Shown: in pieces, positions 21,200-31,500 of the stretch | How positions within the stretch are numbered: the stretch's first letter is position 1 | Layout of the letters: each line of letters begins with the position of its first letter | NCBI GenBank assembly: GCA_946902875.1 | Contig: OX336349.1 | Coordinates: forward strand, 13,973,891 to 14,037,890 | Direction of reading: 5' to 3' | DNA from: Nematopogon swammerdamellus | Lineage: Eukaryota; Arthropoda; Insecta; Lepidoptera; Adelidae | Length of the DNA stretch: 64,000 bases | Program-made: the position numbers and the translations under genes | Notes under the pieces: model-generated | Seen by the model: the letters and a program-made list of their open reading frames with translations, nothing else | Databases searched by the model: none | What the model was told of the DNA's origin: nothing

Positions 21200-21298
21200 T
21201 CTGTAAGGACTAAGTCCGCCTTTGCACCTCATGTAAATGTTATATCGTGCTTATTTCTGTAAGATGTTTTTGGTGCAATAAAGTAGCTATTTTCTATT
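21200..21298 (+). repeat. LINE 3' UTR remnant with polyadenylation signal
   Basis: AAGTCCGCCTTTGCACCTCA and TTTTTGGTGCAATAAAGTAG are the last part of a LINE 3' UTR; related blocks are at 28617 (minus), 42150 and 48390. Coding part absent. Confidence 0.6.
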
Positions 21299-21611
21299 AA
21301 AGTTTACAAAACTATAATACAAAATTTAATTTTCTATCTTGCCATGTTAATCTGATATTTTGCTTCGAATTGGCTGACGTTTCAACTTCAAAATTCAGCT
21401 ATCTAAACTGCTGGGAGCAAAAACTTCTTACAGACTGCATATAGAACAATTGATTTTTTTAAAAACGTGCCTATAAAACACGACAAAAAGTAAATACAAT
21501 GTCATTAGGAATGCTAAGAAAATTGTGCAATATAATTTTCACCTTATTCGTATAAGGCTGAAACAATTTTGACACAAGACTAAATAAACACGACATGTTC
21601 TCAAAACGTAT

Positions 21612-21617
21612 TTTATT
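21612..21617 (-). terminator. Polyadenylation signal AATAAA
   Basis: AATAAA on the minus strand, 58 bases after the stop codon of the candidate gene at 21676-21894. Such hexamers are frequent by chance in AT-rich DNA. Confidence 0.35.
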
Positions 21618-21675
21618 ACAATAGTAACATGTGAGTAGTTAACATTACTTCAAATCAGATGGACAATGAACTAAG

Positions 21676-21894
21676 TTAACATTTGCCGGAGGACTCCACT
21701 TGAATGAAAACTGGTATTTTAGGTATTACTGGTATACAGAGTGTTGTAATGGTCAGTGCATTCCAATAATCATTTCCAAAATTTAATGTAGTGGCCTTTA
21801 CGATATAACGGTAGCTGCGTTCCCAATTTGAATGGCAAGGCACACCTTGGATTATGTAGTGTGCTAATAGAATGACTAATCTAAACATTTTCAC
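21676..21894 (-). CDS. Candidate small secreted peptide, 72 codons
   Basis: Not recognised as a known family. The product opens MKMFRLVILLAHYIIQG, which looks like a signal peptide: a Lys near the start and a hydrophobic core of about 12 residues, with possible cleavage near residue 17-20. The mature part has cysteines near residues 20, 54 and 72 and an aromatic-rich middle (NWERSYRYI, NDYWNAL). It ends SGKC. The surrounding 21.5-22.2 kb shows no repeat that I recognise, unlike most of the window, and an AATAAA lies shortly after the stop. It may be a complete one-exon gene, a first exon, or a chance frame; there is no codon-level or splice evidence. Confidence 0.3.
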   Translation of the reverse strand: MKMFRLVILLAHYIIQGVPCHSNWERSYRYIVKATTLNFGNDYWNALTITTLCIPVIPKIPVFIQVESSGKC

Positions 21895-22283
21895 AGTTTA
21901 AATTAGGAAGTGAAAAAATCAACTGTCACGGAAACGATTACATGAAAGATGAGCACGATTTCAGTGAGAAGAAAAGCGATTATTGAAAGGAAACAAATGG
22001 AGATTTCACGGCTCCTCGCATCGGCCATAAAAAGGATGTTAACTCAACGCTGTCACATCTGATCCTCTGAATGATAAGGAGGTCGTTATAGCCTTTGTCA
22101 TCGTATTCTCGCGAATGAAATATTAATACTCAGTACATTTTATATCTTAACATATCTTCTTTATTTGTATGCGCGTATTTTGTTACCAAAGAATGATTCT
22201 CGTATGAAAAGCTGTTTTTAGACGATTCCTTCTGGTGGTAAATTTTACGCTTCACTTTTTTTCATTTATTTATTACTAAGCAA

Positions 22284-22434
22284 TGTACAGATCCCGGTAG
22301 CAAGTAATGCGTGTCGAGCTTTAGAAATAGACAATCGAGTTGTAGAGCGTTGTCCCTGTCGCACAGAGAAGTGTGAGTTCGTGCGAAAGGGACGACGCTC
22401 TACAACCGAATTGTCTCTTTATAAAGCTCCACAC
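22284..22434. mobile_element. M1 inverted-repeat element, right end decayed
   Basis: GTACAGATCCCGGTAGCAAG at the left end, then a palindromic core GAGTTGTAGAGCGTTGTCCC paired with GGGACGACGCTCTACAACC. The right end runs to AAGCTCCACAC, where similarity to the intact copy at 46383 ends. No coding sequence. Confidence 0.75.
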
Positions 22435-23162
22435 AAACACCGTACGGTCACAGAATAGAAAAGGTACGGTCTCTGGCTCCACACGCATTATTTGCTGCAT
22501 CGTTACATCGTTCGTACAAAAATACACGGATAAATAAACGGCCATTGTTCGTCAGACGATTTTTTCTCTTAAGGCTGTGTAATAAAACATTTCAAAGTTA
22601 TGTTTGAAGCTCTCAACAAAACTGATTTGAAATTGATTTACATGTAGCATAATAATATTATTGACAAACAGGAAAAAACACGTATTATGCCTCACCAAAA
22701 ATATATTTCTCCTGGTTGATGTTTCTCGTAAACCTCTGTGAGTTTTATGTTAGAAAATATATTGGCTTTCTACAAGACATTCTGCTTCCCAACAAGGAGC
22801 GTAAAACGCAATTGGATTTATTTGACAGATAAAAAAAAATCGAATATCTCTCCAAGATTCGGCGTTCATCGTGTTATAGTCATGTAATTTTAAATAATAG
22901 ATTAAAAAAAATATAAAACTCCCATCAAGGTGAGTATTATTATATTACTTTTACAAAAATTTTGTCGGCTTTACTCGCGGTGGTCTCCGAGCTATGTGGC
23001 TCGACGTTTCGTGCCACACGTATGGCCCATGCTCATGAGCGCTCTGCCGAAAAAAACATTTAATTATGTTTAACAACCACGGTAAAATTAAAAGTCCTTA
23101 TATATTACTTATACATCAGACGCCATATCCCGACAATCGAGGTAAGCAGAACCTACAGAAGT
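22435..23162. other. No gene recognised
   Basis: AT-rich sequence with no repeat I can name apart from simple A/T runs. Confidence 0.4.
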
Positions 23163-23221
23163 AAACCTACAGAGTAATCGGTGTTGTGCTTACATCACAA
23201 CACCGATTACTCTGTAGGTTT
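23163..23221. repeat. Perfect 26-bp palindrome related to retroposon A
   Basis: Arms 23163-23188 and 23196-23221, 7-base loop. CGGTGTTGTG and CACAACACCGATTACTCTG are the self-complementary 3' part of retroposon A; ATCCCGACAATCGAGGTAAG just before it is also from A (inverted). So a deleted A copy with a rearranged hairpin. Confidence 0.8.
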
Positions 23222-23605
23222 AAATAATTAAAAATGTTATGATTCTACACTTACATAATCGAAAAACGAAGTGCTGTTGAGAACACACCGGATTTCCAAA
23301 TAGCCCTTATCCCTTACAAAGATACTGAATAAGCTCCCCATAGAGTACACAATTTTTTATTGTTTCGCTTTAAAAGCGTAAAAATTTTCGCGAAACAAAG
23401 AAAGAGTCTGTACAAACAAGAAACAGATAACGAAAGTGTTCACGTCACAATGATGCGGCAGTCTGCCCGGCTCGGGGGGCTGGCGGTCTAAATTACCATC
23501 CCCTGAAGGTGGACGCGCCTTTATCGTTAATGTCAGAATGTTTGCATACATTTTTATTCCATTCACCTTTCTTAAACGGACTTCACACGGTCGATATATT
23601 TTGTT

Positions 23606-24135
23606 GTACAGTTTCCGGCAGCTAAAGATATAAATAGTGTAGTGCGAGAGCGCTGTGGGCTCGAAGAAGATATAGTGACAAGGATTGAGAAAGGAATGCT
23701 TCGGTGGTTCGGTCATGTTGGAAGAATGGATGATAGGAGACTAACGAAAGAAATTTATGAAGCAAATGTGAGTGGAAGAGTCGGGAAGGGTCACCTTAGA
23801 CGCACGTAGCTGGACCAGATCGGGCATGTGCTCAAAAAGGGCGTGGTACCCGTAACCGACGAGCATGCATGAAGAACATTATGGGAGTGGAAGAGGCGGC
23901 AGAGGTGTGTCAGGATCGGGGCACGTGGCAGATCCGTTGTCTCTGCCTACCCCACCGGGAAACAGGCGTGACGCTATGCATCTATGTATGTAGTTTCCGG
24001 CAACGGAATACGGTTGTAGAGCGTCGTCCCTGTCGCACGAACTCGCACGTCTCTGTGCGACAGGGACGACGCTCTACAACCGGATTGTCTCTTTCTAAAG
24101 CTCGAAAGGCATTATTTACTGCCCGGCACTGTATG
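23606..24135. mobile_element. M1 element split by a LINE insertion
   Basis: Left end GTACAGTTTCCGGCA at 23606; the palindromic core GGTTGTAGAGCGTCGTCCCT (24012 on) and right end TGCCCGGCACTGTAT lie beyond the insertion. Without the 372-base insert it is about 150 bp, matching 46383-46539. Confidence 0.8.
23621..23992 (+). pseudogene. RTE-like LINE 3' end, 5'-truncated, 10-bp TSD
   Basis: Encodes RERCGLEEDIVTRIEKGM, LRWFGHVGRMDDRRL, TKEIYEANVSGRVGKG, a stop, then LDQIGHVLKKG and CVRIGARGRS-type sequence, with frame breaks. The R-W-F-G-H-V-x-R-M motif and the tail GCATCTATGTATGTA, an (ATGT)n-type end, fit RTE-like LINEs. It is flanked by GTTTCCGGCA at 23611-23620 and 23993-24002, a perfect 10-bp target duplication taken from the M1 end. 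Confidence 0.85.
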
Positions 24136-24280
24136 TATATTATTATTTGTGAGTACATATTTACACAAGTCCTATATTATATCGCATGATCATGATGGAT
24201 AACAAACAGCTGGGAACCGCCAGTGTTATTGTCAGTAGGGTAATACTGATAGTAAGACATTGGGGAAGCACGTACATCGG

Positions 24281-24626
24281 GTGGGACCCGGTACTTTAAA
24301 AATAATAGCCCCATTGCATCTCCCCCCGTGCATGTCGTAAAAGACGAATAAGGGATAACGACAAGATACCGTGCTAAAGGGCGACACGATAGGCACCTCT
24401 CACCTTGGCACGGTCCTTCTATCGAGTCAAGCATAGCAGGTGGGTCTTCGTGCCTTACTTGCTCCTTGATACTCGTAGGTTATCTTGTCCGAATACTTTG
24501 CGAAACTGCGCGATCGGTGTTGGGCTGGGTGGGCTGTAATTTACCAGAGTCCTTGCAGGACAACACCGATTACTCTGCTTACCCAGATTCTCAGGATACA
24601 GCGTGTCGTATGTATGTATGTATGAG
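24281..24626 (+). mobile_element. Retroposon A, near full length
   Basis: Opens GTGGGACCCGGTACTTTAAA, contains GCATGTCGTAAAAGACGAAT, AGGTGGGTCTTCGTGCCTTA, CTTGCTCCTTGATACTCG, then CGGTGTTGGGCTG and GGACAACACCGATTACTCTG, and ends in GTATGTATGTATGTATG. Same block order as 29895-30215. No open frame of note. Confidence 0.8.
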
Positions 24627-25046
24627 GAAGCATGTGAATAGGTTCGCAACAAACCATTTATTTAATTATTTTATTGTTTTATTGACATTTTAATGTGTAT
24701 TCCGTCCCTAATATTATATTATCAATGCTAATAATAAATATTTTATAATTCAGTACTTAAAGTATTAAATTATAATTCAAACAGTGGGTATCTGTGTCAG
24801 TCTGTCTCTGTTTGTTACTCGCTTTATCTAGGCCATTTGTTAACCTGAAATTATATTAGGTGTACTTAGCGGTCGGGCTTTGCGAATTAACTTGAAATAG
24901 CAATGTGGAATATCAAATTAATAGATGGCCTAGATGGCGCTGTTGAAAACAACAATGACATAGGTACACGGCTTTTTAATATTCCAATCATTACCTTTAA
25001 TGTTGATTTTATTTTTTGAAAATTACCTCAACATTTAAATCTCTTA
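24627..25046. other. No gene recognised
   Basis: AT-rich, no coding or repeat signal identified. Confidence 0.4.
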
Positions 25047-25310
25047 CTAGCTTTTTCCCGCGGCTTCGTTCGCGTGAAATTCGTATAATGAAGAAAGTAA
25101 GTAAGCCCGCCACATTACCTTCATTCGGATGATCGGTTTAAGAGTTATGGAGGAAAATACATACATACAGGAACGATTTCTAAAATCGTCAATTTGGTTT
25201 TGGTATCATATGTACATACATAGTGTCTACAAACGCAATATCTCATAAAACAAAGTAACTTACTCCATGATCATCCATTACGGATTTATCTTTAGTATTG
25301 ATAGGTACAT
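25047..25310 (+). repeat. R-repeat
   Basis: Opens ACTAGCTTTTTCCCGCGGCT, then TCGCGTGAAATTCGTATAAT, AAGAAAGTAAGTAAGCCCGC, GATGATCGGTTTAAGAGTTA and ACAAACGCAATATCTCATAA; shorter than 15702 by an internal deletion. Confidence 0.8.
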
Positions 25311-25387
25311 TAAATTCCACACTTTCTGTTTCCATAAATTTTACATATTATACAATGTACCTAATAATAAATAAAAAAGAAACAGAT

Positions 25388-25535
25388 TGATGTTTCTACC
25401 ACCGACGCGGCACGGCTACCGATGGTCGGGCCCCAGGGAGAGAAACCTCCGGACAAGCTCGCAGTGTCGAGCAGGGCTGCCTCAGCGAGATCCTCTCAAG
25501 GTGGTCGTCGAGGCTCTTCGCTATCAGTCCATATT
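25388..25535 (-). pseudogene. LINE C-terminal remnant, partner of 28.2 kb
   Basis: Minus strand reads LIAKSLDDHLERI and then, after a frame change, sequence parallel to the 28177 copy through CCGACCATCGGTAGCC. The motif L-I-A-K-S-L-D-D-H is shared. Only the end of an ORF remains; clade not determined. Confidence 0.6.
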
Positions 25536-25894
25536 ATTTATTATTTTCTTTTTGTGGAGAATATCGCTCGGTGACTATCCAGGAGACCATTATCAGACAC
25601 AGTCAATAATACCACCATCCCGAAACCATACTCAGTGAGGTGGCATGCCAACGACCAGAAGGACAATTATGGTTGTCGTTGATTTTATTTAGACGCCTTT
25701 TGAAGATCCTCAGTTTATAGGAGCCAGAGATCACATAGATTGAGATTTCATATTACAAGTCAATAATACCTAATGTCATAATTATTACACATAAAAATAT
25801 TTATATTATTATGGAACAATAATATAGAATTTCAGTGTAAGTATATACAAAAGAATATAAAATTTGACAATATAAAATACTACCAATTACATGG

Positions 25895-26210
25895 CCTTTT
25901 ATTTATTAAGCATTTGAGAAATCATCACGATCTAAGAACTCCTCTGCGGAGTAGTATGCTTTGGTGACCAGAAACTCCTTGAGCTTAGATGAAAAGATGC
26001 CGTCAGATACCATAGGAGCGATTTAGTGTGTTTCCACACTCACTGGTAGAACATTCCATATATTTTCGACGTACAACCGAGGGACCAATCTACCACTCGG
26101 AAACGCTAACCAAGTTTCGATTTCCAATAAAATAGACTAAGTAAACTCCATCGCCAAAAGGCGTTTTCATAATAAAAAGACAACATTCGAAAATGTCGAG
26201 ACAAGGCAAC
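25895..26210 (-). pseudogene. LINE C-terminal remnant (AYYSAEEFL tail)
   Basis: Minus strand contains PRLYVENIWNVLPVSVE, then FSSKLKEFLVTKAYYSAEEF and a stop near 25905. P-x-L-Y-x-x-x-P and the closing LK-x-FL-x-x-x-x-YY-x-x-x-E-F-L are typical of the tail of CR1/jockey-type reverse-transcriptase ORFs (compare FLLDNPFYKLNDFF near 1300). Frame breaks are present. Confidence 0.55.
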
Positions 26211-26294
26211 GGTTGCAGAAGGTTGCTCAATAAACTTTTACGCGGCAGTCAGGCAAGACTGCGTATACTGTGCACGTATCCAATAAAGCGGTTT

Positions 26295-26420
26295 CAGTAT
26301 GTGTGTGTTGTGTGGGGATATGTGAGAGAGGGTGAAGGTGTCTGATGGTATGGTGTGTATGTGCGAGATGTGTGTGAGGATATGTGAGAATGCGTGAGTA
26401 TGTGAGAGCGAGAGGATAAT
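26295..26420. repeat. GT-rich low-complexity tract
   Basis: Irregular GTGTGT, TATGTGAGA and GTGCGAGATG blocks; not coding. Confidence 0.8.
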
Positions 26421-26471
26421 GTTTGTCCGGGTGCAGTAATGTGAACAAAATTTTTGGCTCTGCCTAGCGTG

Positions 26472-26733
26472 GCAAAATTTTTTTTATGTTGTCGATATGG
26501 GTGACCGTGTCAGAAGGATCAAAGCACATGCTCTGACCAGCCAATATCACCACCGAAAAGGTAAGCGGCATACCGGAGACTTTCCTTTGGATTGCTAACT
26601 GTACTGGACTAGAGAAGAATACAGACGAGTCTGCTATGTGGCCATCCAGTACGGTGGTAGCAATCCAGTCAGCTATAATTGAAGCCTAGCACCTAGTAAG
26701 GGGCAAGGGAAGGGACCTACAGCTTTACACCGT
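26472..26733 (-). mobile_element. SINE-S relative with the body of the tRNA-headed form
   Basis: A T-run, GGTGACCGTGTCAGAAGGAT, TCAAAGCACATGCTCTGACC, GTGGCCATCCAGTACGGTGG, AGCACCTAGTAAGGGGCAAG, ending GACCTACAGCTTTACACC. It aligns in reverse with the body at 38880-39066. The tRNA-like head is missing. Confidence 0.75.
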
Positions 26734-28176
26734 ATTTATTGCAAATATTGCTCCATTGAACTGGGTGTAATTTAGATATTTTCCATGATCAATTGTTTTA
26801 TGGAGCACATTCCTTGGACCTTAGTTTGAGTTTAGTCATTCAGTCCGTTTGTATAATAAATTATTCAAAAATATTCATAAGAATTCCTAGATATGTTCGG
26901 AAAAATAATATAGCCAACAACACAACTTAATACGAAACGAAAGAATTTCGCACAAAAATAATAAATGTAAGATAAATAAAGGAGTAAATATGGCAGTAAT
27001 AAAACCTACATGGAGGCTGTAACAACATCTGACAGAAACAATCCGCTCGGAAAATAAGGTGTCAAGATGAATTTGCGCCTTACCTAGTCCTAACTGGTCA
27101 GAAATAACGCAGTCCCTCTTCAAGGTCAGAGAAAAGCACAATGACGGGTCGATAACCATACCGGTAGAAACAACAAATTGGGAAAAAGGAAAGAGCTGAT
27201 TTGCCTCACACCTTGTCTTAATATGTTTATTATTTATTGTATAACTTCATCCATTGGTAAGTAACCTATGCTAAGATATGTCGATAAGGAAGAGGAATAT
27301 TCTGGCAGATTTTATTGAATCATCGCCGTTTATGTTATTAAAGTGACAATGTGTATTTAGTTGTGCATGAAGTGAAACAACATCTTTAATTTCGCCTTTT
27401 TGCTGATTTGTTACTTCTACCCTTCTATCAATTGTTCTATCAACAAGTTCATCAATTGAACTTTTTTGTCAGAACCGAAATAACGATGGCTACGGATGAA
27501 TATTCAGTGGTACATGGGTGATTGCGCTACTTCGAGCCTCATTTAAATTACTCGAGTTACTATTGAAATAGAAAATTGTATAAAAACAACTTTATTTATG
27601 ATCCTGCGTGGCTCGACGATTCAGGCCAAATATATGGTCTATCATTGTTATGATTAGTTACCACTGTAATAATAAAGCCTACATGGGATATTCTTTATTT
27701 GCATACGTAAGAACAAACAAACATGAAGATAAAATTCTATATGTTTCCTTTGATGGTAAGTTGTATATATAATTATAGTACTAGTACTTTGAAATGACTA
27801 ACTGAATTTCTAAATATACTTTTTTGAAAAGCTAGAGAGCCGAGTAATGTGAATACTTTCAGCTTCAGAGCACCTTGGTCGAATTAATAAGGCGCGATCG
27901 TCATCCGGGTTTACGATGCGAGCGCTGTTTATACCCGGCCATTAAACGGATGGACCCTGGCCGTACGTCATAACCGTCACAATGTCACGTTTGGTTCGCT
28001 AGATAGGCCTTGCAAATGGCAAGGGGGTCATAGAGATCATCCCTGACAAACCGGCACAGGGTGTCATCTCGCTACAGAGCGAAGCTGATTTTTTAGGTAC
28101 TGATTATGGCCTGTAAGTGTTAATTAATATTATTAATAAGTATCTGGATCTGCAGCACAAGGTTACGAAAATGTGA
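26734..28176. other. No gene; GC-richer stretch at 27890-28080
   Basis: Mostly AT-rich. 27890-28080 (GGCGCGATCGTCATCCGGG, CGGATGGACCCTGGCCG) differs in composition and lies just before a LINE remnant, so it may be an upstream piece of that LINE, but I cannot read a conserved domain. Confidence 0.4.
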
Positions 28177-28353
28177 GCCGTCGACTCGACAATCGTTGTG
28201 CCCATAGTCGTATCAGCGCATGAGCTGATAGCGAAGAGCCTCGACGACCACGAGCTTGGTGATTGGGTCAAGGGCCAGATCCAGAAGGCAGCCCTGCTCA
28301 ACACTGCAAGTATCGTCCGTAGGTTTCTTTCCCTAGGGACCGACCATCGGTAG
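28177..28353 (+). pseudogene. LINE C-terminal remnant
   Basis: Open from just after a stop to a stop at 28351: STIVVPIVVSAHELIAKSLD, then GDWVKGQIQKAALLN and VRRFLSLG. I-V-P-I-V-V-S-x-x-x-L-I-x-K and IQKAxLLxT are the closing motifs of a LINE ORF frequently seen in insect genomes. A short 3' UTR and an A-run (near 28447) follow, consistent with a retrotransposed 3' end. Confidence 0.65.
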
Positions 28354-28571
28354 CTTGCGTTCGCCTCGCCGCCGCCGGTGGTGGAAACTCCATTTGTTTT
28401 TGAATTAGTTTTAAATTTTAAGTTTGTAAATATGTTAAATTATTATAAAAAAAATTAGTGAATAAATGGATGAAATAATAATAATAGACTTTATGCCAAT
28501 TAATGTGTGGCAAGGGCGGGCTTATTGCCTTAGGCGATTTCCTCCAGTGAACATGGTGGACCTACATTTTT

Positions 28572-28740
28572 ATGAAATGAAATGAAAATGAAATTAATTG
28601 AAATGAAATGAAACATACTTTATTGCACAAAAAGTGACAAAAGACGGACTTAAAGCCTAAGGGCATTATCTGCCAATCATACCTGGGATTGTGAGTAGGG
28701 TAGATAGGTAGTGCGGAAAATTGATTGAGAGATTTTTTTT
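28572..28740 (-). repeat. LINE 3' UTR with (GAAAT)n tract
   Basis: ATGAAATGAAATGAAAATG tract (28572-28616), then CATACTTTATTGCACAAAAA and GACGGACTTAAAGCCTAAGG, a minus-strand LINE 3' UTR with AATAAAGT. An inverted related block is at 28505-28560. Confidence 0.65.
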
Positions 28741-28798
28741 AAGAGTATAAAAATAAACAATAAAACATAGATAATAGTAATAACTTACAACTAAATAC

Positions 28799-29100
28799 AT
28801 TTTCATTTTCATTTTCATTTATTCATTTCCATCTTAAGTACCATCGGTACACTTGAGTTCGTGACATACATACATACAAGTTCAAAGGTACATACATTTA
28901 TACGCAATATAAACAAATACAAATACATACATACAAACATACATGGAATCCGAACCATGGAGCAGTGAATGAAGGTATGCACGTAATTTTTTTCAAATCA
29001 GAAAAAAACTCTGGTACACGCTGGTTGGATTCGAACGAACCTCGGACTTCTCGCTAGAGACCATTCGCCAAGACCACTCTGCCACCCGCCGACGTTTAGG
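28799..29100 (-). mobile_element. tRNA-derived SINE with (TGAAAA)n tail
   Basis: Minus strand opens GGCGGGTGGCAGAGTGGTCT, matching tRNA box A (TGGCAGAGTGG), with a box B at 29027-29041 that reads GGTTCGTTCGAATCC: the normal GGTTCGAATCC plus a 4-base TTCG duplication. The body has CATACATACAAACATACA-type repeats, and the 3' end is ATGAAAATGAAAATGAAAA. Different from SINE-S in body and tail. Confidence 0.8.
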
Positions 29101-29878
29101 CGCTCGTAAGATATTCTAACGCTCCTAAAAGATAATCTGAAAACCATAACTATGTAGATAGTACAGACAAAGAGCTAGCCCTCCATAAAGCAACACATTG
29201 CTAAACTGTGAAGACCAAACGCTAGTGGAAGTGGATCTTGAATAGGACGAAATCTATTCAGAAACCTATTCGAAGTAAGCTTTAGTGGATCTTTAAGGGC
29301 TGATACAGGTTAGCAGAGAAACAGAAATAGAGCGTTTCAGACTTTCGGACTAAGCGCTCAGCTGGCCTTTCATAAGCAAGAAATATTTACCTAAACAATA
29401 GTCGCCGGCAGAGAATAAGAACATATTTACCTAGGCTACAAAATCGTCACAACACAAAGGGAAAATAATTCTAGAAGAGAACCAAAATAACATTGTTAGT
29501 ACAGAACTTTCCTAGTTATGGTAGCAGGCATTTTACCCTACGTGCGTAGGAAGCTGACGTCTGGCGTTATAGTGCCTTCTAACGTCCCTAAACTGGTCGT
29601 AAAATATTCTAGTCGAACTCTTGTGTATTGAGCCCAATTGAGGGAGCAGGCGTGTAATAGGGAAACCGTTAACCAGAAAATATATGCACGGAGAGAGAAA
29701 TGGGAATTTCGCACGCCCATTTCCAATACCTATCGGAAATTCGAGTGTCGAAAATAAAAAAAATTGCGGCAAAAATTAGTTGGTATTATTTCTCTACGTA
29801 TCCGAAATCGGTTCATAGATTGCGCAGATTGTATTATGCTTAGTCTCCAGATGGAGCTGTTTTCGAAATAAACAGTGC
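29101..29878. other. No gene recognised
   Basis: No coding or repeat signal that I can name; overlapping short frames at 29533-29772 have no recognisable motif. Confidence 0.4.
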
Positions 29879-29894
29879 ATATATTCAAGTTCAC

Positions 29895-30215
29895 CGTGTG
29901 TGGCCGGTACTTAAAAAGAATAGCCCCACTGCATCTCTCCCCGTGCATGTCGTAAGAGGCGACTAAGGGATAAGGACAAGATACTGCGCTAAAGGGCGAC
30001 AGGCTAGCCACTTCTCACCTTGGCGCAGTCCTTCCACCTAGTCATGCAGCAGGTGGGTTCTTCGTGCCTTACTTGCTGCTTGATAGTTGTCTTGTCCGTA
30101 TACTGTGCTAAACGTGGTGGTCGGTGTTGTGCTGTAATTTACCAGAGTCCTTATAGCACAACACCGATTACTCTGCTTACCCTGATTGTCGGGATACAGC
30201 GTGTGTTATGTATGT
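29895..30215 (+). mobile_element. Retroposon A with 16-bp target duplication
   Basis: Flanked by ATATATTCAAGTTCAC at 29879-29894 and 30216-30231. Opens CGTGTGTGGCCGGTACTTAA, carries AAGAATAGCCCCACTGCATC, GTCGTAAGAGGCGACTAAGG, TGGGTTCTTCGTGCCTTACT, and an inverted pair CGGTGTTGTGCTG ... AGCACAACACCG, ending GTGTGTTATGTATGTA. Duplication of this length plus a short-repeat tail is the signature of LINE-driven insertion. No open frame; no tRNA box B or 5S block recognised. Confidence 0.9.
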
Positions 30216-30286
30216 ATATATTCAAGTTCACGAAATGTGGTTTAGGTGTAATTTAAGATAAATATGAATAAATATGTTTTTATTCG

Positions 30287-30495
30287 TCTTTTTAGGTTTC
30301 CGTATCCCAGACGGAAGCCTATTACTAAGACTCCGTCGTCCGTCCGTCCCTCCGTCCGAGGGCTGTATCTCATGAACCGTAATATGTAGGTAGCCCGTTG
30401 AAACTTTCACAGAATATGCGTTACTATGGCGGAAGAAAAATAAGAAAAAGTTAAAAATTAAGGGGAGCCCCCATACAAGCAACGTTTCATTAAAA
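30287..30495 (-). repeat. P-repeat, inverted, partial
   Basis: TTTTTAGGTTTCCGTATCCC, CTCCGTCGTCCGTCCGTCCC, GGTAGCCCGTTGAAACTTTC, then AAGGGGAGCCCCCATACAAG: the last half of a P-repeat reading on the minus strand. Confidence 0.8.
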
Positions 30496-30841
30496 TAGAT
30501 TAGTCACACTATTTAATAACAGATGGCGGAAACGACTTTTATACATTGCATACATTGTTAGGTGCTGTCATTTTCCCACCGTAAGGTGCTATAGACCGAA
30601 TTGAGGCGTCTCTAAAAGATAGTCGCTTCTTAATCTTTGGTCGCTCCAAAAAAAAAAGAATTTTCAGAAGTTTGATGTTTGACAGATCACTTTAAAAAAA
30701 AATTGCTTGTCTGTAAAGTCGGTTTATGGCCAACTCCATGGTTTACGGACCATAGTTTTACGTGATGACGTCATAAAGTGGTAAGACTACTGGGAACGGT
30801 TCTAAAGTACGACAGCAGAATAAATTGAAAGGAGGATAATT

Positions 30842-31245
30842 ACTATGGTGTGTGGTTACCTTCAGCAAAACTTTTGTGATGTAGACTTTTTCAGCAATTT
30901 ACATTTTTGCCTGGTACTTTAGAAGTTTCATGAATATTCTAAATTTGAAATCTTTTCCGACCGGCCAGATGCGCTTAAATATTATGGTACGAGTAACCTC
31001 CTTTCAATTTGTGCTGCCCTGGTACTTTTTCATGAATATTCTAAATTTGAAATCTTTTCCGACCGGCCAGATGCGCTTAATATATTATGGTACGAGTAAC
31101 GTCCTTTCAATTTGTGCTGCCCTGGTACTTTAGAAGTTTCATGTATATTCTAAATTTGAAATCTTTTCCGACCGGCCAGATGCGCTTAATATATTATGGT
31201 ACGAGTAACCTACTTTCAATTTGTGCTGCCCTGGTACTAGCCGAC
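30842..31245. repeat. Three tandem units of ~102-109 bp
   Basis: TCATGAATATTCTAAATTTG starts at 30928 and 31030 and (TCATGTATATTC) at 31139, so periods are 102 and 109; the difference is a 7-base AGAAGTT deletion. Each unit has TCTTTTCCGACCGGCCAGAT, TATTATGGTACGAGTAAC and CAATTTGTGCTGCCCTGGTA. A single unit is at 1985. Confidence 0.85.
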
Positions 31246-31500
31246 GCTTGGGCCGATTGTGCCTCTCTATCGCTTGTTACGCGCTCTCGCTTGCACACAC
31301 AGGCTCAGATGGAACGTGACACTTTTTCGTGTGTGCAGCCGGTGTTCATCAATTTATAAGACGTGACGTCATCACGTCAATAAAGTGCCGTTACTATGGT
31401 AACAGCTGTCAGTGGACAAACATGGAGACCTGTCATAACATAAACATATAATATAATATAGGTATCTGATAATTCAAATTCGAAGACCATGCCACCTGAG
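31246..31500. promoter_or_regulatory. GC-richer stretch with CRE-like palindrome
   Basis: Contains TGACGTCA at 31364-31371 within GACGTGACGTCATCACGTCA, and a second TGACGTCA lies at 30766-30773. TGACGTCA is the full binding site of CREB/ATF proteins. CAATAAAG follows. No coding sequence downstream is recognised, so a promoter role is only a possibility. Confidence 0.25.

Noticed and set aside
25880..26210. A piggyBac transposase C-terminus
   Set aside because: No cysteine-rich end; the AYYSAEEFL tail fits LINE ORFs better.
29533..29772. Two overlapping minus frames as a gene
   Set aside because: No start context, motif or conservation cue; probably chance.
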